Made by a program: the position numbers and the translations under genes. A model generated the notes under the pieces. The model made no database searches. It was given only the letters and a program-made list of their open reading frames with translations, and had not been told where the DNA came from. From Metallyticus violacea (taxonomy: Eukaryota > Arthropoda > Insecta > Mantodea > Metallyticidae), in assembly GCA_030762175.1 (NCBI GenBank), contig CM060831.1, positions 72,013,001 to 72,077,000 of the forward strand: 64,000 bases of DNA, read 5' to 3'. This document shows, piece after piece, positions 23,341 through 36,500 of the stretch (its first letter is position 1; every line of letters starts with the position of its first letter).

Positions 23341-26300
23341 TTTTGCTAAGTTTTTCCCCCATATATAAGGCATTCAAAACATTGCCACGTGGTCACAAGA
23401 GCTCACAGGGGGTCACAGCATAGCGCCCACGGCTTCCTGAGTCATTAAATATTTAAATAGTATTGGTGAGTTCTTGAGCTCCCAAACGCACTTACTTTAA
23501 ATCCATCACCTCTTTGACTCCTTACTGGGGAGCCATCATACGATGTAATGAAATCATCACCGACAGCTGCTCTCCTTCTACTTTTAACGAATTTTGAAGC
23601 ATCTTCAGGGACTAAGAAATAAAATATCTATTGCTCGACCACCTGCATGCATTTAGCTTTTGTCACAATAGAGAACTTATTGCTCTAGTCATTATCAGAA
23701 GAAGAGGGCACAAAAATTACAAAGGCAACCTGTTCCATATTGTCATAGAGTTATACGTCCAGATAACCATGAATATATTCCCGTGATACATGAAGTGTTC
23801 CTGTTTGTTACTACAGGCTACTATAATATTTAATAATTATTACTATTTGGCTTATTGTATTCACTCTTGGGCATGCGTGGGTGTGATGACCTTTCACCCT
23901 TTTTAGTTCTTAATGTAAACATAAGTTCATGTTGAGATTGGAAATGAACTAGGGCTGTTAAAAATCACCGCCGTGCTATTATACATAAAAATAATAATAT
24001 TAAAAGTAAAGAAAAGTATGAAGCTCTTTTCTGAAGCATGTGGTTATGTTTGCCATACACTACTTCTGTGGCAAAATGCTGCAGTCAATTTTTAGTGGCA
24101 TTTCGCCCATCCATGTCAGCACTGCATGAAAATGAAAAGACAGGCTGTCAGAATGTTACGAGTTACCTCCATTTGAACTTCACCGCTTCAAAGGATGAAT
24201 GTTGTACTTGTGATGTGTGGTTGATGATTGATAAGGTGATGGCGTCCCTCTCGATTGGCAGGAGGTTCACAGTATTGCATGTTTAATGTTGCCTTAGTGC
24301 AATTTTGCCTTTACACAAACGACTACCTCCACCACTGGCACAAGACTGTTGAAACTGGCACTCTAACCTCCCACAGGTTCACATGCATTTGAAAATGGCG
24401 CGAAATTGTATATTAGGCGGAAATTGTGCAAAATTCACTTCACTTGTCACGTTACCGTTTTCATTGTAGCTTGCAACAGTGTTTCATTTAATAATATATA
24501 CTTCATTCCTCTTGGTGTAAGATGGTGTATCAGCCTAGTTTATCAACTACATATATAATTTTGGTAGGTGGAGTAGTTAATTTAATTTTGACCGTTGCTT
24601 TTAATTTCCATGGAGATCCAGCACTAATAATTGATTCATGAATCCCTTTTATATTTATGAACACGATTTTTCATTTATGATGCTTTTAAATGCACCTACA
24701 TTTTATGTGTGCTTTGTTGCCTCTCAAGAACAGTGGACTACATTTTATTTTGAGACGCGTATTGAGAAACAGCACAAATAAAAGAGGGCGACAAATTTAA
24801 CGTGAATATCAAGTAGCGGGGGCCTCACAAAGGGCTCTCTGCCGGACGTATTACTTCACAATGCTTTCCTCTAATGGGGGTGCTGGAATTTAATTAACTG
24901 CGGGGTTACTTTCTTTCGTAATACACGCGCTCTGAATAGTTGCCGCCTTTCATGCTGGTATTATTAGAGCTCGTAGGGCGCTCAATAGAATTTTTATGCT
25001 GTCCCGAAATAATGAATTGTTCAAGTCACAAATGCCCCTTTGTGAGAATGAATTAAAACTTCTCTGGCATGCTTTTGGGAGTTGCTTACGTCTGGCTTGC
25101 CATTATGAGGGAAAATGAAACGAATTTTTGCCTGATCTGTAACAGCAGCTCTATCGAAGTCAGGTAACCTATCAGAGTACTCCTCTTTAGCCAAAAGTTC
25201 CAACATTTTTAGCTCTTTATACCTCGCTCTTATCGAATCCTCTGTAATGTTGAGAGATAGAAGAGGGACATGGTATCACACGCTTTTTTTTTACAATATA
25301 CAAAGCCTATGTCTGTGTTGAGGGTTGTCGGTATTGTATACTACAGAGTCCTTAAAATATATGGCTGCCTCGTATACGGCAAATGCGTACTGGAGCAGCG
25401 CCTCTGCACTTGCCGGTACATCCGTTACCGTTCTTTCCTACTCTCCTTGAACATTGTTATAATTTGTGGTTTTAGGATCGCTAAAGAACACATGATTCAC
25501 GCCGTATTAGAAGCGGATGCTTCTATAGTAGCATACTAGTCGTATTAGAGTTGTTTTGATGGTGATGATGTGGCATCCGACTGTGAGAGAATAACTTTTT
25601 ATTAATTCCTTTTACTTATTTGTATTATTTCTGCTCGTTGAGCTCGAACAGAGCTTATTGATCTTCCTGAAATGCAGTGATCAAGAAGCGCTATACAAAG
25701 ACTAGCTAATACATTTAAAACATGAGGTACAGTGTAGAACACAACGTTCCTAAACTCAAATGATTTTTAATGGAAGAAAAACAGGATGAAATCGAAGATT
25801 CTACAGCGAAAGTCAAAAAAGTACAGCTTAACTTGCACAAAAGATAAGTTTACCCATCTTGTGCAAGAAATGCAACAAAGTTACTTTAATTAAAACCAAA
25901 CGATTTCATGCTTTGTGAGAAGGTGGTCCAGGTATTATTACGAATGGTTTCTAAACAAACAATAAATAAGAAATCTTTCAGTAGATGAGCTTAGGGGAGT
26001 GGGTGACACAAATTCTCGCGATATAGAACGAAAGAACGCCATTGGCATCTATTATAAGGTGAAGTTCATAATTCATTTGTGATAATTTGTCGGGAGCATT
26101 TTATCTGCTGATGCTCCGGAAACAGACCCATGCTAAGGCCACCATAGACACCTATATTAATGACCCTGTGCATATATAACACAACGATGCTTAATAAATT
26201 GGGGCAGAAAGTCGCAGGTTCCGAGAGATGTAAACATCAAAGTACATAGTAAATACACAAACCACAGAGTGTAATAATTTACTAACTGCAAACTTTGCTT

Positions 26301-27283
26301 GTAATGAATTAGAACAATACTGGGACTGTAACAGGCTGTTTGTAAACTCTGATAAAGCTATGAAAGAAATACCTGAAGTTTTCCTAGCATCATCTTGAAC
26401 TTCATTCTCTAATTACAGCTAGAACCTGATTATCAACCCAAAAAATTATGAATTCACCCACTTGGTCATTCATTCCATTCTCACTACGTATTTACATTTA
26501 TTGCATTCATATTTACACATATTACATTCTTACAGGTAGAAGACATGGCAAATAAGAAGAAATAAAATCAAACTATACAGTATATTGCAACAGGAAAAAC
26601 TATACAAGCTGAATGATATAAAAATCTCAGTCACATATACCAACTATAAACCGTTCACTTCAGACAGAGAAAACTGCCTAAGCATTACTGCTACAGTATC
26701 TTTGTTAACCACCGACAGATCAAAGAAAGCCTCAACCGTAATTATTGATAAACTGTCATGCAGCTATACATAATCTGTCAATTGATACTATAAGTAAAGT
26801 TTATCTACTGATAAGTTCTAGACTGCTACTGGTTGAAGCTAAAATATTGTGGCTATCAGGCAGAAAGTGTCTATAGTTGGTCAAGTAAAAATTCAAAGAC
26901 TCTTGAGCTGTTAACGACAAAAAGGAGACAGTTACACAACTGATGATCCAGTTTATTTATTAGAGGGCGAGTTTGTTTACAAATGTCTGGGAATGACACC
27001 CAAAGGAACTTATACTCATTGAAGAATGTAGCAATTAAAAGTTATGTAATACATTATGTAACACGCTATTTATATCAGTGTAAATATATTTATAAAATTG
27101 ACATATATATTAGTATCTTAATTGTTTCTTTTTGTTAAGTGAATAGACAATGAAACAGCTCTGGAATAATGAAATTAAACAAGATTCAATTATCTTGATA
27201 AAACATTTATGAGCTCTCTTATCAAATTACATATAACTGTTGACTTTTAAGATTTATTTGCATAGCTAACATGTTCTGATTTC
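23341..27283. other. Unannotated stretch
   Basis: No gene, RNA or mobile element could be supported. Open frames at 24038-24286, 25021-25206 (minus) and 25270-25539 are short and without family resemblance. Confidence 0.4.
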
Positions 27284-27386
27284 AGTTGCTTAATGCTTGA
27301 GAGTAATCCTAATAAAATTAATTCAGTATTTATTTGCACTGTACCTGTGACCTGCGATTTAATCCAACTTAATTAAAATTTTTCTT
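27284..27386 (+). repeat. Dispersed repeat D, copy 1, followed by A22
   Basis: The segment from GCTTAATGCTTGAGAGTAAT through CAGTATTTATTTGCACTGTA, CCTGTGACCTG and AATCCAACTTAATTAAA matches the segment at 31886-31975 with a few substitutions and small indels. It is followed by a run of A (27387-27408). The short length and A-tail make a retroposon 3' end plausible. Confidence 0.7.
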
Positions 27387-27408
27387 AAAAAAAAAAAAAA
27401 AAAAAAAA

Positions 27409-28289
27409 GAGAGCCGATAATTGAAAAGATTTCTTCTTCAAAGCAGTTTAGAATCAGAACATAGTATAATTAGTGATATTACTTGTCAAATATAACAATT
27501 AAGAACATGAAAATAATATAAAAATATCAGTATCAGAAATATCAGATACACAAAGAAGAAACTCATCATTGCCAAATTTGGTTAAATACGGAATGTGATG
27601 ATTCTAAATGTTTAAAAAATTAAATTTAATATTAAATATAATTTTTACTGGAAGCATACATTTTCAAAACAGATGTTTATACACGAATAATAAATATGCG
27701 TGTGTAACAAAAGCCTGAGGAAATAAACTGGAAAGAGAAGGTAATGTTTACAGCTCAAAGTAAACATCATCATTTATTTAGTTTTTAAAGTATTAAAATG
27801 CTGTATTCGTTGTTTCAGCGATTTTTTGTATTGGGGAATTTGATTCGAAACTTTTACCTAGGGACTTGTTTAGGAACCCATCTGGGCCGGCTTTTTGTCT
27901 GCATACGAAAAGGTGAAATACACTTTTTCAATGTAAAGTATTAATCCCTTGGATCTTTTTAATGACTAAAATCCTAAGCCCCAGCTTACATTACACATTA
28001 TTATCTACAATTTACAATGTTTAAGTTTATAGTTTCCAATACCTATGAAATTTATTGTTCAACAATGCGCTGGGAAAACTTGAAACATTTATTCTTTAAA
28101 ATATTTTACAACCAAGCATTTCGAAGATATTTTAATATTGTTTTCTTATGTCATATTATTATTATTTGCCATTTCTCTAATCAGCGTTCATATTATTAAA
28201 TATATTGTTCAAAGGGCTCTGATTCTTCTAGAACTTCGTATAAAGGACACCAAATTATAATTAAATGAATACAGAAAAATATAAATGAC
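27409..28289. other. Unannotated AT-rich stretch
   Basis: No gene or known repeat was recognised. Confidence 0.5.
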
Positions 28290-28770
28290 CACTCAGTTTA
28301 ACTTGACATATTTTTCTTCTTCACTGGTAAATACTGATCCTCCTTCAAGAGTATACATTAAAAACGATGGGACGATATCCAGACTGTAAGGAGGGTGAGA
28401 CGATCTTCCATATTTTGTTTCAGTATTGTCTGTTAGCAGAGTACATGATTCAGCATTGTCATAGAGAAAATGCGCATATGTCTTTTCAGTGATCTCACGG
28501 AAAGACTTGAGTAATATTCCAAGTTTTGTGACGGAACTAAGTACATAAAAACATTCCATACAAAAATAAAACAAAAAATTAAGCTATGCTTTGACTTCGG
28601 GTTGAGAGATGGTTACCATTGCATTGAAGGTCTTTTTGTTTCGGGTCATGGCATATGACACTTATTAGAAAGTGGGCTATAACATTTCTTCTTCTCTTGA
28701 TGCTTTGAGAGCTGAAGACGACGTTCGCTCTCAGCACGTTGTCGCCCTTATCTTTATTCACTCAAAATTG
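28290..28770 (-). pseudogene. Mariner transposase remnant, catalytic half
   Basis: On the minus strand the upstream frame (near 28690-28600) reads NVIAHFLISVICHD and then PKQKDLQCNGNH, which resembles the block after the first catalytic aspartate (HxPETKRQSMQWxH). The downstream frame (28574-28293) reads THAHFLYDNAE-like sequence (exactly TYAHFLYDNAE), matching the second-aspartate block, then SSHPPYSLDIVP, matching the third-aspartate block HPPYSPDLAP with D retained. Several frames are needed. N-terminus and terminal repeats were not identified. Confidence 0.6.
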
Positions 28771-28779
28771 TCCAAAAAT

Positions 28780-29541
28780 TTTACTTCTTCCTTTGTAAAA
28801 AATGTAATGATAAGACCCCACAAATACGATGGGTTAGTTTATTCTTCCAACCTTCATTAAACAAAAATAATTATTTTGAGCCCCAAAAGACTCTCCTCAA
28901 CCTAAATCAATAAACTTTGATAAAACAACTCCTTTTATTAAAAACGTTTCTTGATAGTACTCCAAATGGTGCCGCTTTCATGCATGCATCTTATAAGCTA
29001 TAAAATTACTATTAATATTATAATAAAATTTCACCATATAATAAGATAAACTCAAATCTTATTACATACTATATATTAATTATATTAAAAATATATTCAT
29101 TCAAATCAAAAGTTAATAATCGAACTAGAATCCCCATAAGCATTTTAACACGAATCTCAATTTAGTTTAATTATATTTTATGTATGTATAAATTAGTTCT
29201 TATTTGTTTGTACACTATATATGCTTTAAATTGTTATGACAATATTTTATGGGACATTTTTCAATTCCAATGTATTCATGATTATTCTAAATGAACGAAC
29301 TGATTTAAGGGCATAGCTCTTTTACAATTAGAGAAAAGTTTAAATTAAGAACCCAATTATGATGCATTTCAAGTGAGGAATTGTTAACTACGGCAATACC
29401 ACAAAATAATACATATGACAATGAAAGGGGATACAGACAATCAATCACATTCCCATAAGTTTATGATTCATTAAAAACAATTTATGTTATAAATGGTACA
29501 TACTTTTTGTTCGTTTGCTTTTTGTTTTGCTATATCATCTA
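28780..29541. other. Very AT-rich stretch
   Basis: No gene or RNA was recognised. I looked for a mitochondrial insertion in the AT-rich part near 28980-29170 and could not support one. Confidence 0.45.
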
Positions 29542-29552
29542 TCCGCCACGAA

Positions 29553-29835
29553 TGGCCGAGGTCGTTAAGGCATGGACTCGTGAGCGGGAGGTCTACGGTT
29601 CGAATCCCGCCAGGACCGTCCTCCCTGACTGGGGTTTTTTCCAGGTTTTCCTCAGTCTTCATAACTGGCAAATGCCGGGGAGGTACCTAAACTTAGGCCT
29701 GGAACGCTTCCTTCCTTAAAAAAAAAAAAATCCTTTCCCAATTTATCATTTCATCTCATGTATCATCAGTGTCCACCGCCTGTGGTGCCTCAGTAGTAAA
29801 AACGGGCGTTAAACACTACTCAAAAAAAAAAAAAA
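29553..29835 (+). mobile_element. SINE family A, best-preserved copy, with target-site duplication
   Basis: The tRNA-like head has an intact A box (GGCCGAGGTCGTTAAGGC) and B box (GGTTCGAATCCCG). The body has CTGGGGTTTTTTCCAGG, an internal A13 tract near 29717, the block TCCACCGCCTGTGGTGCC, and ends CACTACTC plus A-tail. It is flanked by perfect 11-bp direct repeats ATATCATCTAT at 29542-29552 and 29836-29846. Intact promoter boxes and perfect flanks make it the youngest-looking SINE in the window. Open frames on both strands here belong to the SINE and are not genes. Confidence 0.93.
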
Positions 29836-29849
29836 ATATCATCTATAGA

Positions 29850-30999
29850 GAGTACGTAATATTTTCACATGCATCCAAAAAAGGCTCAATGTAATATATA
29901 ATTAAGCAAAATGTATTTTATATCCTATAATTAGCATACATAAGATCAAATACAATTTTCCATGTCCGAGGAAGGTCTCAAACTTGCAGTTTCCCACACC
30001 AGAATAGCCAAGTGTATACCTATCTAGTGTACATTTTTTTGTAATATATGCTATATTTCTTAAAATTGTTTTGGTATATGTCTTATTAATAGAATGAACT
30101 CATCTTTTCCGATTCACTGCGGCAGCAGCAGCACTGCCCAGTAATGTGCGAGAAAATGTACTAGAAAAATGGATTCATTTGTACCTTTAGCTTAAATTAT
30201 TTTAAAGTATTTATAGGCTCACTTATGTCATTCTGGCGTACTTTATAATGGTCTTTTTTGTTTGTTTAATATGTATGTTCTACAGTCTATTGGGAGAATT
30301 GCTTAACTCAAAAATACCTAACTACTTTTCCTGGGCAACAGTGAGGTTATCTGAGGTATGGGCCGCCTGAGCGCGGTTGTCTACTGGGAATAAGCAACCG
30401 CCGCAACCCAAAATTGGAGATTGCCTCGCCGCCGGGTAAAGTTAATGTTTTTATTTTAGTATTTGTATTTTACTGAAAGCATAAAATTATACTGTATTTA
30501 AAAGGGATAATAATAAACACTAACGAATATTATAAGAGATGTTGAGTACATTGCCGATATCTGCAGAGGAAATGCCTGTTATTTCATATTTCCTGTGTGG
30601 AACACGTTTCTAGTAATTGAGAGATCTTGTGTGTCGTAACCTTTTTATAAGTTGGCGATCAGCAATCACCTTACCATTTCTCTGCAAAAATCCGATTTCA
30701 TATGTACCGTACATATAACCCTGTTCTTCAAGATTATATTTATGTAGTGATATAACAAACGAAGTACAAATTACACATAATGAAAGCACAGAGTAACACA
30801 AACTAACCTCCTTCAAATTAACTACAAGCTGCTACCTATAAATGCATTGTAGACCCTGACAGTGGCTTTTCCCAGCGATCATCCGCTCTGTAAGTCCGTA
30901 ACTCAAACAACCACACTAAATAATATGCAGATGATGAAACAGGTACAGAATCAATTTTTGTTAGAAGTTTGGAAATTGCCAAACTGAAGCAATTCGGAA
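29850..30999. other. Unannotated stretch
   Basis: A small GC-rich patch at 30355-30440 includes GGGCCGCCTGAGCGCGG. No gene or repeat was recognised. Confidence 0.45.
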
Positions 31000-31420
31000 G
31001 ATTTAGTATGCTTTTGGCGACATTGCATTGGAGTTACACAAATTAAAGTGTGGATTATGTGGTTCAAATATGGGCACACTGATGACAAGCATTTTAGGAG
31101 GCCATCAACCGTGCCAAAACGCAGATTTTGTTCTTTAATTATGAGGAACCTTTGTTTGACTGAAACGTTAGGGACGAATTCTGGACTCTACCCAGTTAAT
31201 TAATAATTTGGATATATGCACAATGGTGGAAAAATTTGTGACCCAAATGTGTTTGTAGCACCTCAGGATATGCTGGAGTGGACCAAGACAGAAATAATTC
31301 CCTGAAGACCAAGCCACTGGCGATTACTTATGACTGATGAGATATGAATGCCTATTATGATCGAGAAAATCAAGGTTTTTTGACAGCGAGGACAGTGGTT
31401 GAAAGTGTGTGGTTACGAAG
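31000..31420 (+). pseudogene. Possible mariner transposase remnant
   Basis: Frames near 31005-31115 read AFGDIAL and then WFKYGHTDDKHFRRPSTV, resembling the AFGDxAL...W(Y/F)KRFKxGREDxxDDxRPGRPST region of mariner DNA-binding domains. Near 31230 a frame reads EKFVTQM, and near 31330 TDEI followed after a stop by AYYDRENQ, resembling the first-aspartate region. The matches are patchy and in several frames, so I hold this weakly. Confidence 0.35.
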
Positions 31421-31885
31421 TACTACTGCGAAAAAGAATAAGAACCGAGTCTTCCCCAACATACGGTCGCATACCTTCTGAAGTGTTGAAAAGGTCTAAA
31501 ACTGTCCATTATCCCAGCTCAAACAAAAACGTTACCAGATTCTATGGCTATATTATACATAAATGTATGGAGAATAGGTAACAACATACTGTTAGAACTA
31601 CAATTATATATATTCACTTCAGTAAACTATAATAACTAAACTTTTATGCAGCACGATAGCAAATAAAATACACTAACAAGGGGATTGGGAAATGCGGGCA
31701 GTTTATGTGATCATGTGAAAACATGCATTAAACACGCTGAGTGTACAACTTAGCTATAATGAAAATGCTATTTATTCCGTGCAACTAATTAACCGTTAAC
31801 ACATTTGGTTATGTGGAGGGGGAATAAAACTATGCAGGCCGCAGGGGCAGGAGGGTGTTTGGGATGATTTTAATGGAAGCTGTTT

Positions 31886-31975
31886 AATGCTTGAGCGTAA
31901 TCCTGACGATAATGAAATTAATGCAGTATTTATTTGTGCGGTACCTGTGACGTGTTTTTCAATCCAAGTTAATTA
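31886..31975 (+). repeat. Dispersed repeat D, copy 2
   Basis: Second copy of the segment at 27284-27386, with GTTTAATGCTTGAGCGTAAT, CAGTATTTATTTGTGCGGTA, CCTGTGACGTG and AATCCAAGTTAATTAAA. No A-tail follows this copy. It has the same orientation as copy 1, about 4.6 kb away. Confidence 0.7.
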
Positions 31976-32229
31976 AATTATCGACGTTGTAATGTTAGCA
32001 ATTAGCCTTTCATAGGTCAAGGTCATATTTGTATGTTATCTAGGCGTGGGTTTTGTAATGCTTGCGTTGAATAAGATAGAAGGACCTTACTTTTGTATCG
32101 CGGTATAATACTTTAGTCAAGCCTTGGCTTGACTATAATACTTTAAGCTATACTTTAAGGGAAACGCAAAACCGTCATGATCTAATATAATAATCCATTC
32201 AGAATAAATAAAAATTAGGACAAACACTA

Positions 32230-33094
32230 CAGAGGGTGCCAAAAATGCATACACACTTCAAGCAAAGAAAAAAACTGTGTTAACATAACAAAACTGAATT
32301 CACACGAACAGAAAATTATGAGCATACTTATATTTCTTTTACTGCTCAAAATGCCCACCATCGGCGTTAATACATTTCTGAGTACGTTGAACTACTGATT
32401 GAGTAACGTTTGCAAAAGTGTCCTCAGCGATTGCAGCACACGCCATTTCAATTTCTTTCCAAAGTGCTGCTAGTGTAGCTGGTTTTCTACAGTATACAAC
32501 ATTCTTAAGAGTTCCCCATAGAAGTACAACGGAGTTAGATCCAGAGAACGCGGTGGAAACTCAAACGGACCTGTTCGTCCTATCCAGTGCCTGGGAAGAT
32601 TTTCATCAAGATACGCACGTACATCTAGGTAGTAATGTGGTGATCTGCTAGATTTTCCCTTGTGAACATCGCATACAGTACCATGAATCGCAAATTTGTC
32701 TCGAATGCGTGCAATTGTTACTCGCGTTGGCGGTTCTGTTCTGAAAACACGTCTGCATTGCCTTTGAACTTCAACATTCTCGGTTTTCCAATACCACTTC
32801 AAAATTGCTTTCTGCCGTTCAAACAATAATCTTGGCTCCATTTTGTTGTAACAACGCTACCATAACGTAATGCAAGTCTGTAACATCTGTTTATACAACG
32901 TCATACGACAATCTTGGCTTCATTTGTTCATTGTTGATTTCCCTTTCACGTAGCAACGCTATCATAATATATGTGAGTCACATCTGTTAACAGAACATCA
33001 CACTACACTTTACCATATATTTCGGTCCAATTTTGAAATATATTAAATATATATCTACTGTGAAAGTGTGAATACATTTTTTTGGCCCCTTCGG
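32230..33094 (-). mobile_element. Mariner-type deletion derivative with both terminal inverted repeats
   Basis: The left end begins CAGAGGGTGCCAAAAATGCA. The right end, read on the minus strand, begins CCGAAGGGGCCAAAAAAATG; the ends continue ATACACACTT and TATTCACACTT, giving inverted repeats of about 30 bp. Both are next to TA, the mariner/Tc1 target. Between the coding start and the right end lie two tandem copies of a ~90-bp unit (about 32832-32910 and 32918-33000), each with CTTGGCT, GCAACGCTA or a variant, and ACATCTGTT. The coding part is internally deleted (see 32335-32841). A solo end of the same family lies at 20958. Confidence 0.85.
32335..32841 (-). pseudogene. Mariner-type transposase, internally deleted (DUF4817-like N-terminus)
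   Basis: The frame starts at 32841 with MEPRLLFERQKAILKWYWKT and contains EVQRQCRRVFRTEPPTRVTI and RIRDKFAIHGTV, a helix-turn-helix of the type Pfam names DUF4817, found on transposases with mariner/Tc1-like catalytic domains. At about residue 70 it jumps from KGKSSRSP straight to YYLDVRAYLDENLPRHWIGR and FPPRSLDLTP, the third-aspartate region. The part with the first two catalytic residues is therefore deleted. After about 113 residues a frameshift occurs; the C-terminus continues in another frame as KPATLAALWKEIEMACAAI to QKCINADGGHFEQ and a stop near 32338. It cannot be an active transposase, though a DNA-binding fragment of about 120 residues remains open. Confidence 0.85.
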
Positions 33095-33224
33095 TATATT
33101 AGAACACTAAATTAGCGATTTAGTTCCATATTTTTTAAAATTAAGATATGAAATAAGAAATAAACAATTCATTGAAGATTACAAAACTACTAGCTACATA
33201 ATCTACACCAATAGGCGGTTGTTG

Positions 33225-33290
33225 TTGATTTGTTTTATTTACGGATTCTCTTTAACATCTCAGGTCCGCGTCCCATTCAATTCATAGCAT
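33225..33290 (-). mobile_element. SINE family B, 3' fragment
   Basis: TTTATTTACGGATTCTCTTT, AACATCTCAGGTC and CGTCCCATTCAATTCA match the 3' end of family B on the minus strand. The rest of the element is missing. Confidence 0.75.
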
Positions 33291-33496
33291 ACATGATAGT
33301 AACAGACTTCTTAACTAGCGGAACATTATAACCATACGCTCGTCAGTGTGCCACCTGAATTTCTGTCCTACGGGAACCTTGGTTACACGAGATATGGGGA
33401 GCGACTTCTCGATAACCCGTTATATACATGCGTAAATATTACGACTCAGTTCTTGTACTTTGAAGAACGTGCTAATCGTTTTCTGCTCAACAAAAT

Positions 33497-33497
33497 C

Positions 33498-33563
<66 letters not shown>

Positions 33564-33571
33564 AACAACTC
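33497..33571. repeat. (AAT)n(AAC)n microsatellite
   Basis: About 11 AAT units pass directly into about 13 AAC units. The open frame across it with a poly-Asn run is an artefact of the repeat. Confidence 0.95.
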
Positions 33572-36500
33572 CAAACTTAAGGATGGCTCTCAATACATAA
33601 TGGAGAAAAAATCTGGCCCATAATTAAAAATAATTGAACCACAATGATCTAACATAGTTCATCTACACTATCATTATAAAATATAAGCAGTATTAAGAGC
33701 AGGTAAAATGAATAAAAGATGATAAAAACGGCGAATTCTTTCCACCACTACTTTCTCTAACATTGTATTGAGACACACTATAGCTTACTAAATTATATTA
33801 ATAAAGGCTGAACTGTTGCAAATACTCAAGTTAGGCAATAATAGGGCAGCGATTACCTGGTTTCTGTTACGGAGGTATAGCGTACGTAGTAGAGTAAAGG
33901 AAGTATTTCTTACAATTTTTCTTCTATTTACGGAGAGAGACAGAAGGTACAATTGATATCTTGTTTGATTGTAAAGGAACCAACAAATGAAGAACCTTTT
34001 ATTGGAAGAGCATTGGTGGAATAATGAAAAATTTAAAATATTTTTGCGGAAAGAAAATTTAAAGAGAAAATATTCAAATAGATGGAAGGTACAAAAAGTA
34101 GATAGGAATGGTGAAAACTTAAAACAGTACGTCAATTATCTCATATCATCATCATCATCATCATCATCATCATAATCGATATTTACGATTTGTTTTACTA
34201 AATTTAAGCGTTGACAAATCTGGTCAATAAAAATTTAATACTGATCAGAAAAAATAACTATTTTCAGCATACAATTATATTTTATAATTAATCAACAATC
34301 ATAAATTTAGCAGAATTAAAGTAAATAAAATTAGAAAAATAGTGACATTTATCGCACGTTCCTAATAGTAAATATTAAACTTAACGAATTTATAAAGTTT
34401 TATCCATTAAAAGCAAGTGAACAGGAATTAAATAACGATTTTTAGCTCTAACTCAGTATTTTAATTTTCTTTTAAATTAATTATTTGGAGCTGTCCCGAT
34501 CTTCTGTTTTAACACCTCTTGATTTTTTTAATAGGGAAAACTGAAGGACGCCTTCTATAAGGATATACAGCACGTAACGTAAGGCTATTTCTTGAAAAAT
34601 CTAAATAACATGTACCAATTGGTCACCATTTTGAATATCTATGAGTCAGGCGCATAGTAACAGATAAAGTATAGCTTCAGAAAAAAATTGAAAGTAAACA
34701 AATAATGAGAATCTGTTGAAAACCTTATTTAATTATTATATTACACGCATTTGCTTTTAAAGACAGATCTTTAAAATTTTTTATCACTCTTAAGGCATTA
34801 GAAACATGCCTTAACTTCAATATTAAGTTGAGTTTCTGATAGACTTATGGTTATTAATTTACTACTTTTTACTGAGTTTATTTTTCTGATTTGTATTAAT
34901 TCTCTATGGCCTAGATTTGTGGGCTCTCATATACTCTAAATTCTAGGGAAAACAGCTATTCGATGTCGACAATAGTATAGGAGATTTTGAAGTTGCAGTT
35001 TAAGTGCCTCATCCTGTATATTTGTGTGTAATTTGAGTGTGCAGTAAATTAGGAGGTAATGAAAATTTAAGTTTCTGGAAATTCTAGCAAATAACTACTG
35101 ATGAACTAGAGTATGATGCATCTTAATTAGTCCATAAATTCATTTGAAATATTATTTAATTATAATACATAGGTAGCTAATACAGAAGACTGTAAACACA
35201 ATTGAAAAACTTGGTAAACATGAAAGCCTCTTTGTGTTTTTCTATGCACTTATTACATGTAATGCTTAACATTGAATGAATAGATAAAATGAAAATGTAG
35301 GCAGCCAAAAATAATAATTATAAAAATATAAACATTGTGGTTTGTAAAGAGAGTAAAATATAAAAACTAAAAATGGCACAAACATGTGATCTTTCTGCTG
35401 CATTTATTAGTTTACGCACATTCAACGTGCATTCAGACAAGAACAGACTTTCATGTAAACTGTTCGTTATACCAGATTACATTTTGATATCACTCTTTGG
35501 TGAAAGACACACAACAAATGGATATATTAAGGAGAAGCTCCTCACTTACCACAACACTACCAACGAGAGAAAAAGAATTTGGTCTGCTCTGCTTTGAATG
35601 GTAGTTGTTGGAATTGTTTGTGTTCAAAGTGTAAAATGAAGCTAAAAGTTAACGATGCCATATATTTGAAAGCTTTCAAAGCTCGTTAAACAAGACCTTG
35701 TCATTTGAGTATCAGACACAGGCATTTAGTGCCTAGTTTAGAGAGGGAAACATTTCTTTAAAAAGAGGAAAGAAGTGGCAAGAAATCAGCACCGTGACTG
35801 GAAAGATATCTCTCTGATTAAAAAAAAAAATGAAGTAACAAAGAGATTAAGCTAAAGATAATTTTGCCGAACTTTCCACCATCATCCATTTCTTTTTGAC
35901 GATTACCGCATCTTACCAAAACTAAAGCAGATCATGGTGGAATATGCGGTAAGGATATTTTTGGCAAGATAGACTCACAGCGCATTTGTTACATTACGAT
36001 AGACAGCATGTTCTTTGTGTCGTAAACCTATCACTATTCTCTATAGCTTCTCGCAAAAATAAGGCGAAGTTTACGCTTAGAAGTGAATAAATATTTAAAA
36101 GTGAGCGGTAATCGAAACTGCTTCCAAACATCTTCCATAATGATTTCATAAATTAAGAGAAGATTTAAGAAGTTGCATTTTAGAGGAAGTTGAGGTTATG
36201 TGACTGATTTGTGCTGAAGGTAAATAAGGTATAATCAGATACAAACACATGTACAGGCATTTAATTTACCCAATTCCCTTTCGCAATCATGAGGGACTTT
36301 GTGGTTTCAGCTTTGGCTGCCTGATGTGCTCGTGTTGCAAATTCTGACACACGTGTCAGCCGCTGTGGGTTAGTTAAAACGGTAGCGAATGCATTTAACA
36401 TAAAACTGTATTACAAAATTTGTCAGTATATGTTACAACTTATTTGGCTAAGGTTTTGAAACACATAATTGTGTGCTTTTAAGCGGCAATAAAATTACAT

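Noticed and set aside
28980..29170. Possible mitochondrial DNA insertion in very AT-rich sequence
   Set aside because: No mitochondrial gene could be read; AT richness alone is not evidence.
33348..33623. Poly-Asn open frame
   Set aside because: Frame through an (AAT)n(AAC)n microsatellite.
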